DNA of 64,000 nt from Evansella alkalicola (lineage in GTDB: Bacteria > Bacillota > Bacilli > Bacillales > Salisediminibacteriaceae). How positions within the stretch are numbered: position 1 is the first letter of the stretch; every line of letters begins with the position of its first letter. Where the stretch lies: contig NZ_JAHQCR010000050.1 of the NCBI RefSeq assembly GCF_019042735.1, positions 124,001 through 188,000 on the forward strand, given 5' to 3'. The translations under genes were made by a program, and so were the position numbers. This document shows positions 17,239-26,669 of the stretch, piece after piece. Under the pieces are notes generated by a model, which did not search any database, was not told the DNA's origin, and was given only the letters and a program-made list of their open reading frames with translations.

Positions 17239-17949
17239 TTACTTTTTTGACGTAGTTTTTATTATAAGAAAATGAGGAGTTGTCATGAGATAGTAATAAG
17301 ACTCTTCTCTAATCATTCTCATCTTTTCTTGCGGTTTAGGTTCAATCAACTCACATAGATTGAAAAATTGAGTAGTTTCATTTATGATGCTTTGCATCGG
17401 TCTTCTATAAAAGCTGACATCAATAGTAATATTAGGTTTGTTCCATGTTTCTGATAATAATTGGGTTTTAAAATAATCTTCACAATCAAATCTTGTAAAG
17501 TCCATAAATGGGTGATGGACAGAAAATAAAAACGTACCGCCAGCTTTTAGAATACGGTTAAATTCTTGAAATGTACAAGTCCAATCCTTTATATAATGAA
17601 GTGTAAGTGAGCTTACAATTAAATCAAAGGAATCATCTTTAAACGGAAGAGGATCTTGAAGATCATGACAAAGGAATTTCACCTTCCCACCAAAACGTTG
17701 CTTCGCTGCTTTCACCATTTCAGGACTTACATCTACTCCAGTAACTGTTGCTCCTTGATTCACTAATTGGGAAGAATACCAGCCAGCAGAACAACCAGCG
17801 TCAAGCACCTTTATTCCTTTTACTTTTGAGGGCAAAGCCGCCATCATGGATGGGCGTTCATAATAAGCGTTATAAGGACTCCCCTCATCAACATCATACT
17901 TATATGTAGGGGCTAACTTATTATAAATATCTCGTGTAGAATTACTCAT
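17239..17949 (-). CDS. Class I SAM-dependent methyltransferase
   Basis: 236 residues. Motif I VLDAGCSAGWYSSQL (about 49-63) binds SAM, followed by the acidic VTGVDVS and the SLTLHYIKDW loop typical of Methyltransf_11/UbiE-like enzymes. The substrate is not predictable. The start has a strong GGAAGGAGGG that is itself the last codons of the preceding remnant. Confidence 0.9.
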   Translation of the reverse strand: MSNSTRDIYNKLAPTYKYDVDEGSPYNAYYERPSMMAALPSKVKGIKVLDAGCSAGWYSSQLVNQGATVTGVDVSPEMVKAAKQRFGGKVKFLCHDLQDPLPFKDDSFDLIVSSLTLHYIKDWTCTFQEFNRILKAGGTFLFSVHHPFMDFTRFDCEDYFKTQLLSETWNKPNITIDVSFYRRPMQSIINETTQFFNLCELIEPKPQEKMRMIREESYYYLMTTPHFLIIKTTSKK

Positions 17950-18177
17950 TTAAAACCCTCCTTCCAGATATTTGATAGCAACAAACATTCCTTTACATTT
18001 GTTTAGAAAAATAGTAACTAAATTTATAGTTGTAATGATTTTAGTACCTATTTTCAGAAAGACCTCTACAGCCTGTCTCTCAGTGAAGGAAGCGAATGCC
18101 TGATAGATGGTATTAGGTGATGCAAGGATGACTCTTGAAGCAGAGTCTATCTTTCCATTACTGAACCTATTTGTCAT
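17950..18177 (-). pseudogene. Remnant of an AHSA1/SRPBCC-family gene
   Basis: 75 codons. The first 30 residues (IDSASRVILASPNTIYQAF) match the start of AHSA1-type SRPBCC proteins, but the sequence then jumps to ASFTERQ, resembling the family C-terminal segment (NLASFTE), losing about 100 residues. I read this as an internal deletion between short similar sequences (QAF/ASF). The remainder is not recognisable. It abuts the methyltransferase start. Confidence 0.5.
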
Positions 18178-18465
18178 ATTAAAAATGATGTGTACTTTAT
18201 GAGGCTTGATGGGGTAGTCTAGAAAGTTATTAATATGTTCGATGTATATAAGTTATCATCTCATCTATATCTGAGCATGAATAATTCATTATTCTAAACT
18301 CCTTATCATTCGTCATACTTTTCAGAAATTATACCACAGAACAGGTGGCCAAATATTATAGTTTCATTTTTCTATGACTTTCGTATTTTCATTGAGCTGC
18401 GTGGATACCCAAAACTTCGCTCTTTTAAAAGAGAGCGTTACTTCGCCGTCGCTAATAGGAACTAA

Positions 18466-18502
18466 AAAAAAAGAGACAAAAATACTAGTCTCTTTTTTGT
18501 GT
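18466..18502 (-). terminator. Terminator after the acetyltransferase gene
   Basis: AAAAAGAGAC and GTCTCTTTTTT arms around a 10-nt loop; T-run on both strands. The rest of 18178-18465 shows only an AT-rich stretch and a CTCTTTTAAAAGAG palindrome near 18421. Confidence 0.8.
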
Positions 18503-18547
18503 ATTATTTTAGTTTTTACCCTCTATACAAAGTACAAAGACTTCTTC

Positions 18548-19111
18548 TCAAAGTCTTCTCTTCTCTTCCTCCAACAGAGAATCCACCTGTTGTACCAAAT
18601 CCTCTCCCATACTTACCTTTTCCATCTGTTCTTTCGTTCGAATGATTCGCATTGGGTTGCCACCAACAAAGGCACCCTCTGGAACATCTTTATGGACTAA
18701 CGTACCAGCGGAAACGATAGATCCGTCCCCTATGTTCACACCTGGCAATATAGTGGAGTTGGCACCGACCATCACATTGTCACCAATATTAACGTCTCCT
18801 AGGCGGTATTCCGTTATTAAGTATTCATGGGCTAGTATCGTAGTATTGTATCCGATGATAGAGTTTTTCCCAATAGATATCTTCTCTGGAAACATAATAT
18901 CCATCATCACCATTAGTGCCACAGCTGTCTTGTCCCCAACCTTCATGCGAAGAAAAGTCCGATAAAGCCAATTTTTCATCGATATAAACGGTGTATATCT
19001 TGCCATTTGGATCACGATGAAGTTTTTCATTACTTTCCAGAATGGCACAGTTTTATATAGCTGCCAAAGGGAATTTGACTCCGACACGGGATAGCGTGTT
19101 GTTCTCCTCAT
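18548..19111 (-). CDS. yvoF: Left-handed beta-helix acyltransferase (YvoF-like)
   Basis: 187-residue acetyltransferase with hexapeptide repeats between residues 75 and 160 (ISIGKNSIIG, VNIGDNVMVGANSTI, VNIGDGSIVSAG) and the terminal VGGNPMRII motif of the NodL/maltose-acetyltransferase type. Acceptor unknown. It lies in the hprK-lgt-yvoD-ppaX-yvoF series conserved in Bacillus. Confidence 0.9.
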   Translation of the reverse strand: MRRTTRYPVSESNSLWQLYKTVPFWKVMKNFIVIQMARYTPFISMKNWLYRTFLRMKVGDKTAVALMVMMDIMFPEKISIGKNSIIGYNTTILAHEYLITEYRLGDVNIGDNVMVGANSTILPGVNIGDGSIVSAGTLVHKDVPEGAFVGGNPMRIIRTKEQMEKVSMGEDLVQQVDSLLEEEKRRL

Positions 19112-19203
19112 AAACCCACCTCATTTTTCAATCAATCAATCCATCTCAAACTCGTCCAAAAAAGGATCATCCCAACAGCCCAATAGCCGCATAGCAACAC
19201 AGC

Positions 19204-19887
19204 CTATTTGTTTCGGATACCCAAGACTTCAAGAAGATCTGGCATTGTTTCTAGCATCACATCTGGCTCAAAGGAATTAAGGAATTCTTTCCCTTTAATG
19301 CTCCAAGATACTCCAGCTGTATATGTCCCAGCGTTCTTCCCTCCAAGAATGTCGTGCTGACTGTCACCAATCATCATTGTTTTTTCAGGGACAGAGCCCA
19401 GTGCTTTCATCGCTTTTTCCAGTGGCTCTGGATGTGGTTTATAATTTTCTACTTGATCTAAGGCGACGATGATGTCAAAAAAACGGTCAATCCCCATCAA
19501 CTTCATACCTTTCAACGCTGTTTCTCGAAGCTTCGTCGTCACAATTGCCATCTTGTAACCTTCCTTATGAAGAGCTTCCAATGTATCTATGACCCCTTCA
19601 TATTCAGTTACAAGTTCGTCATGCTTAGCGTGATTGAAGACACGATATGTTTTTGTCATCTCTTCTACCTTTTCAGGGTCCAGCTTTTCAAACGTTTCGG
19701 ACAATGGTGGTCCAATAAAGGATACGACATCTTCCCGCTTATATTTTCCAGGATAATATTGCTCCATTGTATGTAAAAAAGAGTCTACAATAAGATCAAT
19801 TGTATTGATTAATGTCCCATCTAAGTCAAATAAAATCGTGTCTACCGATTGTAATTTACTTTTTCTGTTACCGCTGCTTTCTGTCAT
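19204..19887 (-). CDS. ppaX: Pyrophosphatase PpaX (HAD family)
   Basis: Hydrolyses the pyrophosphate made when HprK/P dephosphorylates P-Ser-HPr. The 227-residue HAD protein has motif I LFDLDGTLINT, motif II IVTTK and motif IV MIGDSQHDILGGKNAG. ATG 19887 follows AAGGAGTGG; the frame extends 14 codons further without an RBS. Confidence 0.95.
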   Translation of the reverse strand: MTESSGNRKSKLQSVDTILFDLDGTLINTIDLIVDSFLHTMEQYYPGKYKREDVVSFIGPPLSETFEKLDPEKVEEMTKTYRVFNHAKHDELVTEYEGVIDTLEALHKEGYKMAIVTTKLRETALKGMKLMGIDRFFDIIVALDQVENYKPHPEPLEKAMKALGSVPEKTMMIGDSQHDILGGKNAGTYTAGVSWSIKGKEFLNSFEPDVMLETMPDLLEVLGIRNK

Positions 19888-19935
19888 GCCTGTCCACTCC
19901 TTATATAATGATGGGACCATAGTTACCAAAAAGTT

Positions 19936-19954
19936 ACGGGACCAGGTCCCCGAA
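19936..19954. repeat. GGGACC palindrome (locus 3), 3' of yvoD
   Basis: Single core CGGGACCAGGTCCCCG; on minus it is followed by TAACTTTTTGG, so it can serve as the yvoD terminator. Confidence 0.85.
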
Positions 19955-19958
19955 TATT

Positions 19959-20948
19959 TTATGAACTTTTCTCCCTTGGGTACTCCAAGTCTTTATCTCC
20001 TTGCCCCAACGAAGAAGTAGATAACTTACCATTTTTCTCAAGTCTATTCCAAATCAACGCCACAGCCATTGTCAAAATAATAGCCGTCACAAGCCTGATA
20101 AGTAATAAAGGCCATAATGGAATTCCTAACGGCGCAAATAGCAGTGTATCCTCAATAACTGCGTGACACGCAACAAGGAAAATCATGACAAGGTAAATAT
20201 CCTTTTTACTGACCCCGTCCTCCTTCACTGCTTGAATCATCACCCCAGCTCCATAGGCAAGGCCAAAAACCAGTCCTGCTGCGAGTGTCGTAGACGTGTT
20301 TTCCCGTATACCAAGCACTCGTGTAAACGGCGCCGTCCATCGTGAAAATACTTCAAGCCACTTTAAGTCCTTCATCACTTGAATAAATACCATAATAGGA
20401 ATCACAATGATCGCCAGCTGTAAAATACCAAAAAACGCACTCTCTACACCTTGCAGTACAATGGCTCCCCAGCCTGTCACTTGTTCTCCATCACTAGAAG
20501 GGACAAGTCCATACTTCGCAATTTCACCGCCTCCTTGCCAAACGAGGTTAATTAGCCATGCAGAAAACAAAGCTAACCCGATTCGCACTAGAAGCACGAT
20601 CCATATTTTTACCCCAACCTGTTTTGCTACTGCAGATTCAACAAATAGATTGTGAGAGAAGGAAAGCATGACTGCTAGTATGAAAACCTCCTTCACTGTC
20701 AGGTCCATGGTGAGTATTGCCCCAATTGCAGCATATAAATTCAAGACATTTCCCAATACCAGTGCAATCGATGCCTCGCCACTTAAGCCGATGAAACCCA
20801 TTAATGGGGCTAAGAGTGAGGTGAGCCACCCCATCACTGGTGTATATCCAAGAATTGTCACAATTAAAGTGATTGGAAAAATAATTTTTCCTAGTGTCCA
20901 AGTAGTTTGGAGTCCCACTTTTAAACCGTTTATTAGTGTTTTCTTCAC
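19959..20948 (-). CDS. yvoD: Nucleoside-recognition (gate) domain membrane protein YvoD
   Basis: 329-residue polytopic membrane protein with about seven or eight hydrophobic segments (first at about 15-40, last at about 285-305) of the nucleoside-recognition/SpmA-like type. Its biochemical role is not established. GTG start with GAGGAGGG upstream. It lies between lgt and ppaX as in B. subtilis and is probably cotranscribed with them. Confidence 0.88.
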   Translation of the reverse strand: MKKTLINGLKVGLQTTWTLGKIIFPITLIVTILGYTPVMGWLTSLLAPLMGFIGLSGEASIALVLGNVLNLYAAIGAILTMDLTVKEVFILAVMLSFSHNLFVESAVAKQVGVKIWIVLLVRIGLALFSAWLINLVWQGGGEIAKYGLVPSSDGEQVTGWGAIVLQGVESAFFGILQLAIIVIPIMVFIQVMKDLKWLEVFSRWTAPFTRVLGIRENTSTTLAAGLVFGLAYGAGVMIQAVKEDGVSKKDIYLVMIFLVACHAVIEDTLLFAPLGIPLWPLLLIRLVTAIILTMAVALIWNRLEKNGKLSTSSLGQGDKDLEYPREKSS

Positions 20949-21047
20949 TTTGGGCCCTCCTCTTTTATGTTTTAGCTAAATGAAACGAATTCATACTTCC
21001 TTAACTGCTGACGATTTTTTTACAGCATCACTATAGCCATTATTTGC

Positions 21048-21093
21048 GAAAAAAAAGGTGGCGTCAAGGACAGAGAATCCAAAACACCACCTA
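21048..21093 (-). terminator. Terminator after lgt
   Basis: On minus: GGTGGTGT, about 19-nt loop, ACGCCACC, then eight T. Confidence 0.75.
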
Positions 21094-21159
21094 CTCTAGA
21101 AGTTTGAAATATCTAATTACTCAAGCACATTGGTAAAAATCCAATCAAACTGTCAAAAT

Positions 21160-22062
21160 TTATTTTTTCTTTTTCCCACGTGATGACTTCTTTTTCCCTT
21201 TTTTATTACTTGGCTTTGCCTGATTCACCTTTGGCTCTTCATCAAGATAGCGCTCATTCGCCAACCCTTTTTTTCGTCGATAGATAATAAGAATTATTCC
21301 GCCAATAATCGTAAGAATGGACACTACTTGTGCAGTCTTTAAAACTCCGAAAATGAGTAAATAATCTGTTCGAATCCCCTCAATGACAAAGCGTCCTACA
21401 GAATACCAAATTGCATACGTGATGAACATTTCACCACGACGCATGTTCACTCGACGTAAATAGAGCAGCAGGGCAACACCTGCGATATTCCATAACGATT
21501 CATATAAAAACGTCGGTTGATAATAAACACCGTTAATGTACATTTGGTTAATGATGAACTCAGGGAGCATGAGGTTTTCTAAAAAACTTCTAGAAACCTC
21601 TCCACCATATACCTCCTGGTTCATAAAGTTCCCCCATCGGCCTATTGCCTGACCTAGAAGAATACTCGGTGCTGCGATGTCAGCAATCTTCCAAAAAGAA
21701 AACCCTCGCACCTTCGCAAATATGACGGCCGTGAGCACAGCAGCGATCAAAGCACCGTGAATGGCCAAGCCACCTTCCCATATGTAAAAAGCACTGATTG
21801 GGTTGTGGGAGAAATGCTCCCATCTGAAAATGACGTAATATAATCTCGCCCCAATGATAGCTGCAGGGAGAGCAAACAGTAGCAAATCTGCAAAAAGCTC
21901 CTTTGGCAATCCTCGCTTTTGAGCTTCATGATTTGCTAATAAATATCCTAAAAATGCCCCTAAACCAATTAACAATCCATACCAATAAACGGTTAACGGT
22001 CCTAATTCAAAGGCCACTGGATTCAATGGTTGAATGGTCCCTAATAAAAACAATACTTCCAC
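21160..22062 (-). CDS. lgt: Prolipoprotein diacylglyceryl transferase
   Basis: Transfers diacylglycerol from phosphatidylglycerol to the lipobox Cys of prolipoproteins; integral membrane enzyme. The 300-residue product has the YWYGLLIGLGAFLGY first helix and the Lgt signature region GQAIGRWGNFMNQEVYG with essential Arg and Asn, ending in a Lys/Ser-rich tail. Start uncertain: GTG 22062, or a TTG three codons later that is better spaced from GGGGTGG. It follows hprK by 181 bp. Confidence 0.96.
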   Translation of the reverse strand: MEVLFLLGTIQPLNPVAFELGPLTVYWYGLLIGLGAFLGYLLANHEAQKRGLPKELFADLLLFALPAAIIGARLYYVIFRWEHFSHNPISAFYIWEGGLAIHGALIAAVLTAVIFAKVRGFSFWKIADIAAPSILLGQAIGRWGNFMNQEVYGGEVSRSFLENLMLPEFIINQMYINGVYYQPTFLYESLWNIAGVALLLYLRRVNMRRGEMFITYAIWYSVGRFVIEGIRTDYLLIFGVLKTAQVVSILTIIGGIILIIYRRKKGLANERYLDEEPKVNQAKPSNKKGKKKSSRGKKKK

Positions 22063-22243
22063 CCCGCTTTATTCTACTTCCTGTAGTGAAGAAAAGGAGC
22101 TTTCCCCCTTCTTCACTCTAACATACAAACTAGCATTCCACTTGTGATTTGAATTGCAACATTTTTAACAAAAGGAGAGCCTTCAATAAACATCTTCTCA
22201 TACAAATATGAACATTTCATGAAGATGAGATAGCCCATAAAAA

Positions 22244-23182
22244 TTAATACTCGTCGCGGTCTCCTTCTTCGATCACATTTGCGAGTTTTTCCGTAAACTC
22301 TTCAGCTGCATTAATCCCCATTCGCTTCAACCTGAAGTTCATTGCAGCAACTTCAATAATAACAGCGAGGTTCCTACCTGGGCGAACAGGTACTGTCATT
22401 TTAGGAATCTCCGTATCAAATATTTTTAACATATCCTCCTCTAAACCAAGACGATCATATTGTTTCTTCTGATCCCAAAGCTCAAGGTGAATCGATAAAC
22501 CTATCCGCTTAAAGTTTCTGACTGAACCAGCCCCAAACAATGTCATCACGTTAATAATTCCTAGTCCTCGGATCTCAAGTAGATGCTTAATAAGGTCAGG
22601 CGCTTGTCCAACTAGGACACCATCATGCTCCTGCTTAATTTCAACCGAATCATCAGCAACGAGACGATGCCCCCTGCGCACAAGGTCAAGAGCAGTCTCA
22701 CTTTTACCTACACCACTGGAGCCTGTAATAAGAACCCCAACGCCATATATATCAATTAATACCCCATGCATGGCAGTCATAGGTGCAAGCTGCGTCTCTA
22801 AGTAGTTTGTAACTTGGGAACTCAAGCGCGTCGTCGTCATATCAGATCTTAAAACTGGAACCCCAACTTCATTTGCCGCGTCAATAAGCTCTTCAGGAGC
22901 ATCTAAACCACGTGACAAGATGACACTTGGCGTATCATATGTACATAACCGAACCATACGATCCTTTTTTTCTTCGTTCGTTAATTTTGAAAAAAAGGAT
23001 AGCTCCGTTTTACCAAGAAGTTGAATACGCTTAGCAGGATAGTAGGTAAAATACCCCGCCATCTCCATCCCTGGCCTCGATATATCACTCGTTGTAATTG
23101 GTCTGTATGCAATTTCTTCCTCACTGTTTATCAGCTCTAAATTAAACTCTTCTATTAGATTCTCTGCAGTAACTTTTACCAT
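22244..23182 (-). CDS. hprK: HPr(Ser) kinase/phosphorylase
   Basis: Phosphorylates Ser46 of HPr and Crh in response to fructose-1,6-bisphosphate and reverses this by phosphorolysis, the sensor of Gram-positive carbon catabolite repression. The 312-residue product has Walker A GSSGVGKS near residue 152 and the signature LEIRGLGIINVMTLFGAG. ATG 23182 sits 10 bp after AAAGGAGG; the frame runs 12 codons further upstream with no RBS. The 52-bp hairpin array starts about 200 bp upstream of it. Confidence 0.97.
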   Translation of the reverse strand: MVKVTAENLIEEFNLELINSEEEIAYRPITTSDISRPGMEMAGYFTYYPAKRIQLLGKTELSFFSKLTNEEKKDRMVRLCTYDTPSVILSRGLDAPEELIDAANEVGVPVLRSDMTTTRLSSQVTNYLETQLAPMTAMHGVLIDIYGVGVLITGSSGVGKSETALDLVRRGHRLVADDSVEIKQEHDGVLVGQAPDLIKHLLEIRGLGIINVMTLFGAGSVRNFKRIGLSIHLELWDQKKQYDRLGLEEDMLKIFDTEIPKMTVPVRPGRNLAVIIEVAAMNFRLKRMGINAAEEFTEKLANVIEEGDRDEY

Positions 23183-23384
23183 TGTAAAGTTAACCTCCTT
23201 TAAAAACACACCTCTCATTTTATCATACCCGATTACTCACGTTAAAATAATTTTCCAGTTGACATTGAAATGATATGGCGATGATTGTACTATTTGCGTT
23301 GGGAAAACTCGAGTTTAGCCTCAATTTATAGGGGTTGGGAGTCGGGGGGGCGGGCTAGTTTTTTCAACTTCTCTTACCTTTACC

Positions 23385-24093
23385 TTTTGTCCGCTCCCAC
23401 TGCATCTGCGGACATTTCACCTGCTTTTCATTTTACTTTTGTCCGCTCCCACCGCATCTGCGGACATTTCAACTTCTTTTCATTTTACTTTTGTCCGCTC
23501 CCACTGCATCTGCGGACATTTCTTACACTTTTCCTTTACCTTTTGTCCGCACACTCTGCACCTGCGGACATTTCACCTGCTTTCCATTTATCTTTTGTCC
23601 GCTCCCACCGTAGCTGCGGACATTTCAACTTCTTTTCCTTTGCCTTTTGTCCGCTCCCACTTCATCTGCGGACATTTCACCTGCTTTCTCTTTACCTTTT
23701 GTCCGCTCCCACCGCATCTGCGGACATTTCACCTGCTTTTCATTTGCCTTTTGTCCGCTCCCACTGCATCTGCGGACATTTTAACTTCTTTTCCTTTACC
23801 TTTTGTCCGCAGGCAATGCATCTGCGGACATTTCAGCTGCTTTTCCTTTGCCTTTTGTCCGCTCACACTTCATCTGCGGACATTTCATCTACTTTTCCTT
23901 CGCCTTTTGTCCGCTCCCACTGCATCTGCGGACATTTCACCTTCTTTCTCTTTACCTTTTGTCCGCACTCACTTCAGCTGCGGACATTTCATCTACTTTT
24001 CCTTCGCCTTTTGTCCGCTCCCACTGCATCTGCGGACATTTCTTACACTTTTCCTTTGCCTTTTGTCCGCACCAATCGCATCTAACGACATAA
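23385..24093. repeat. Array A: 14 hairpin units at exactly 52-bp period
   Basis: TTTTGTCCGC starts at 23385, 23437, 23489, 23541, 23593, 23645, 23697, 23749, 23801, 23853, 23905, 23957, 24009 and 24061, every step 52 bp. Each unit has a 27-nt dyad (TGTCCGC, 13-nt loop such as TCCCACTGCATCT, GCGGACA) and a 25-nt pyrimidine-rich spacer. The loop and spacer vary; the arms hardly vary. The last unit has right arm CTAACGACA instead of GCGGACA. It fills the hprK/yvlD gap. All three plus-strand frames are open because 52 is not a multiple of 3; no RBS, so not coding. Confidence 0.95.
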
Positions 24094-24171
24094 TTCCATC
24101 TACATTTTATCCACTACACCATTTTTAGATGACAATTACAATATAAATAAACCACAAATCATCAAGAAACA

Positions 24172-24225
24172 AAAACATGCGGCTAGACCCATAAAAATTT
24201 GAGTCCATACCGCATGCTTTTTTTA
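24172..24225 (-). terminator. Terminator of the yvlBCD operon
   Basis: GCATGCGG/CCGCATGC-type arms around a loop of about 25 nt with T-runs on both strands. Between it and yvlD (24226-24386) are only degenerate copies of AATCCGCTACTCAT. Confidence 0.75.
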
Positions 24226-24386
24226 TATAAAGGGGGGAATCACCTAATCTAATTAATTTTTACTTCTATTTCTCAAAGCATAATCCGCTACTCATATTCC
24301 GCAAATCAAAATCCGTAACTCATAACCCGCTACTCATCAACCAAACTCCCCAACCAAATTAAGAAAATCAAATTTCCTAAAACATA

Positions 24387-24743
24387 TTATCGCTTCGTCA
24401 CAGGGTCTACGACAAAGGAATGGATTAGGGAACTTAATGCAGCAAATATGATGGCTGCAACGATTGCCATGCCAAATCCATCGATTACAAAGCTACTTCC
24501 CATCATGATTGAGGTAAGCCAAAGTGTGATGGCGTTCACCACAAACAAGAACAATCCAAGGGTAAGTACAGTAAGTGGAAGTGTTAGTGCAATTAAAATT
24601 GGCTTTACAACCATATTTACTAACGCAAGAATAAAGCTTGCTAAGATAGCTGCTGCGATACCTGACACTTCAAAACCATTAAAGAAGTGGGAGATAACTA
24701 GGAGGACCGCAGCATTGACAAGAATTTGGATAATCCAACTCAT
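24387..24743 (-). CDS. yvlD: YvlD-type phage-holin-family membrane protein
   Basis: 118 residues with four hydrophobic segments (about 4-20, 28-50, 57-80, 88-110), matching the Phage_holin_4_2/YvlD family. In B. subtilis it belongs to the yvlABCD group induced by envelope stress. Start overlaps the yvlC stop by one base. Molecular role unknown. Confidence 0.9.
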   Translation of the reverse strand: MSWIIQILVNAAVLLVISHFFNGFEVSGIAAAILASFILALVNMVVKPILIALTLPLTVLTLGLFLFVVNAITLWLTSIMMGSSFVIDGFGMAIVAAIIFAALSSLIHSFVVDPVTKR

Positions 24744-24946
24744 TAAGATCTGTCCGTTTCATTCGGAATAATGATGGCTCCTATAAAGTATGCCAAAAAT
24801 ACGCCACCTACTGATGCTAACACTAATACTACAGTTACTAAACGGACAATCGTTGGATCAATATTAAAATATTTACCTAATCCGCCACACACACCTGCGA
24901 TCATGCGATCATCTACTGCTCGATATAAGCGTCTCATGATGACCAC
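24743..24946 (-). CDS. yvlC: PspC-domain membrane protein
   Basis: 67 residues: LYRAVDDRMIAGVCGGLGKYFNIDPTIVRL-type PspC signature (residues 6-36), then one transmembrane helix. PspC proteins act in phage-shock or envelope-stress responses. It sits between yvlB and yvlD. Confidence 0.92.
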   Translation of the reverse strand: MVIMRRLYRAVDDRMIAGVCGGLGKYFNIDPTIVRLVTVVLVLASVGGVFLAYFIGAIIIPNETDRS

Positions 24947-25057
24947 TCCCCTTTCTGTCCTATATCTTTACTGCATGCACGAAAAATTTCGTTTACAGTA
25001 TGCTAATTTTATATTTCGCCATTAGCTAGGTTATCTCTTTATTCTTTATTTGCCTCA

Positions 25058-26173
25058 TTAGTTGCGCAAATTAATAGAGCCAGTTGTCGCTTCGGCTTCA
25101 ACGTATAAACCACTTTCCCCATTCTTATTAGATAAAAACGACATTTTTTTATTACCAAACTCTTTTACTTCATCAAGAACCGTTAACTGTGGAAGATCGC
25201 AGTTAATACCACCAACTGTGGTTTTAATTTCCCCTTCCGTTTTCACATTATTAGGGACATGGACCATGACACTTCCAGTGGTTGTCTTCATATATACTCT
25301 ACTCACAGCTGGCTCAAGCAGTGTATAGTTTATGGTGCCATTTAATGTTTCAATTTCAAGGTCACCTTTTGTAGCACTTAATGCAATCGTTCCATTTACG
25401 GTTTTGGCGTCACAATTGTTTGACACAAGTTTACCAACAGATATTGTTCCATTTACTGTCTCTAGTCGAACCACTTCTCCACTAAGCTCTTCAAAGTTGA
25501 TTCGGCCATTCACAGTTTGCGCTTCAAACTTCTCAGTAAACGCAACATTTTCACCACTTATTTTTCCATTAAATGTGTATAGTTTAATTTTTTCTAAATC
25601 CTTCTTCGGAACATATACAACTGTGTTTACTTTCATAGACTTCTTACGTGATTCAAATCGCATTTTTTCATTGGCAGTATCAAAGTATACTTCATCTAAA
25701 AATACACGACGGGCTTCATCTGAATCGTTCACCTTATACACTTTTACATTACATTCCACACGGATATCATCTTCGTCCCAAGGTAGGAATGAGACGCTTC
25801 CATTTTCCACCGTAATTTCAACATTTTTCACCGTCGCATCACGATGCTGGAATACATGTTGAATCTCCACAGAAGATCCAAAGTTAAAGTCTAGATCAAA
25901 TTCTTTTATTTTCTGCACCGCATCTTCAATAAACTCAGAGAACCGAGTTGCAAATGATGTTGCTTTTGATTCCATTTTACGATAGTTTGCTCCGCTCTCC
26001 CAATCTACATCTCGTGAAATAGAGCGTTCTGATGTATCTTGAGTCACCGATTCTTTCTGCTTACTGTCAGTGCCTTTATCTTCCTTTAAAGCATTTAACA
26101 ACTGCAAGCCTTCCTCCGCAGAGATTTTACCATCTTCAATCATCTTTAATATCATTTTACGTTCTTCTTGCAT
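25058..26173 (-). CDS. yvlB: YvlB/LiaX-like adhesin-fold (DUF4097) protein
   Basis: 371 residues. The N-terminal 35 residues (MILKMIEDGKISAEEGLQLL) are the helical SHOCT-like domain; the C-terminal two thirds are DUF4097 beta-helix repeats recognisable by recurring V/N-G-T/S-I units (ETVNGTISVG, KTVNGTIALS, ETLNGTINYT). LiaX relatives sense antimicrobial peptides and damp the Lia response. ATG 26173 follows AGAGGAGG; the open frame continues 24 codons upstream without support. Confidence 0.9.
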   Translation of the reverse strand: MQEERKMILKMIEDGKISAEEGLQLLNALKEDKGTDSKQKESVTQDTSERSISRDVDWESGANYRKMESKATSFATRFSEFIEDAVQKIKEFDLDFNFGSSVEIQHVFQHRDATVKNVEITVENGSVSFLPWDEDDIRVECNVKVYKVNDSDEARRVFLDEVYFDTANEKMRFESRKKSMKVNTVVYVPKKDLEKIKLYTFNGKISGENVAFTEKFEAQTVNGRINFEELSGEVVRLETVNGTISVGKLVSNNCDAKTVNGTIALSATKGDLEIETLNGTINYTLLEPAVSRVYMKTTTGSVMVHVPNNVKTEGEIKTTVGGINCDLPQLTVLDEVKEFGNKKMSFLSNKNGESGLYVEAEATTGSINLRN

Positions 26174-26595
26174 GAAAATTTCCTCCTCTAATATAATTTC
26201 AGTATTTGTCCACAACATGCTGGTTATGTGTACATTCTTGTTCATTCTCGAAAAACATAGCCTACCTTCATGCGTTCAAGTGATCATACTTGAATTTTTT
26301 CCCTTACTATATACTACCGAGTTACATAAAAAAAAGTTTCATATATTCAGGTATGTTTTTCAGTTCTTGTTGTTAATTCTATTTTAGTGGAGCTGAAATT
26401 AATCTGATACGGACTGGAGGCCGTTTATAACTAAGACTAGAGGCTTATTTTCAAAAAATATATTAGCAAAAACGATCATACATTTTATTTTTGCAAAAAA
26501 TCGAAGGATAGTAAACTCACATCGAGGCTCTCCCCCTCATCACCCACATCGGACAAAGCACTAGACAATACACCAGCTCAATAAATCAAAGCACA
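26174..26595. other. Intergenic region between yvlB and the uvrA terminator
   Basis: About 420 bp, AT-rich. It should hold the yvlB promoter, but I could not choose a convincing -35/-10 pair. No gene seen. Confidence 0.5.
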
Positions 26596-26643
26596 TAAAA
26601 AAACCAACAGTACAAGCACCAATGGCACTTACATCTGTTGGCT
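26596..26643 (-). terminator. Terminator of uvrBA
   Basis: On minus: CCAACAG and CTGTTGG outer arms, an inner AAGTGCC/GGTGCTT hairpin, then seven T. Confidence 0.85.
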
Positions 26644-26669
26644 CACAAACACAAAAACTAACACTCACA

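Noticed and set aside
23385..24093. CRISPR array
   Set aside because: The period is regular, but the spacers are near-identical rather than unique, repeats are long-loop hairpins, and no cas gene is nearby.
23285..24128. Three long plus-strand ORFs (266, 229 and 96 codons) with repeated CPL/HLRTF-type motifs
   Set aside because: They are the same 52-bp repeat read in three frames; no RBS, and all frames are equally open because the unit lacks stops.
24280..24340. Short repeats AATCCGCTACTCAT near yvlD
   Set aside because: Three degenerate copies with uneven spacing; too little to define an element.
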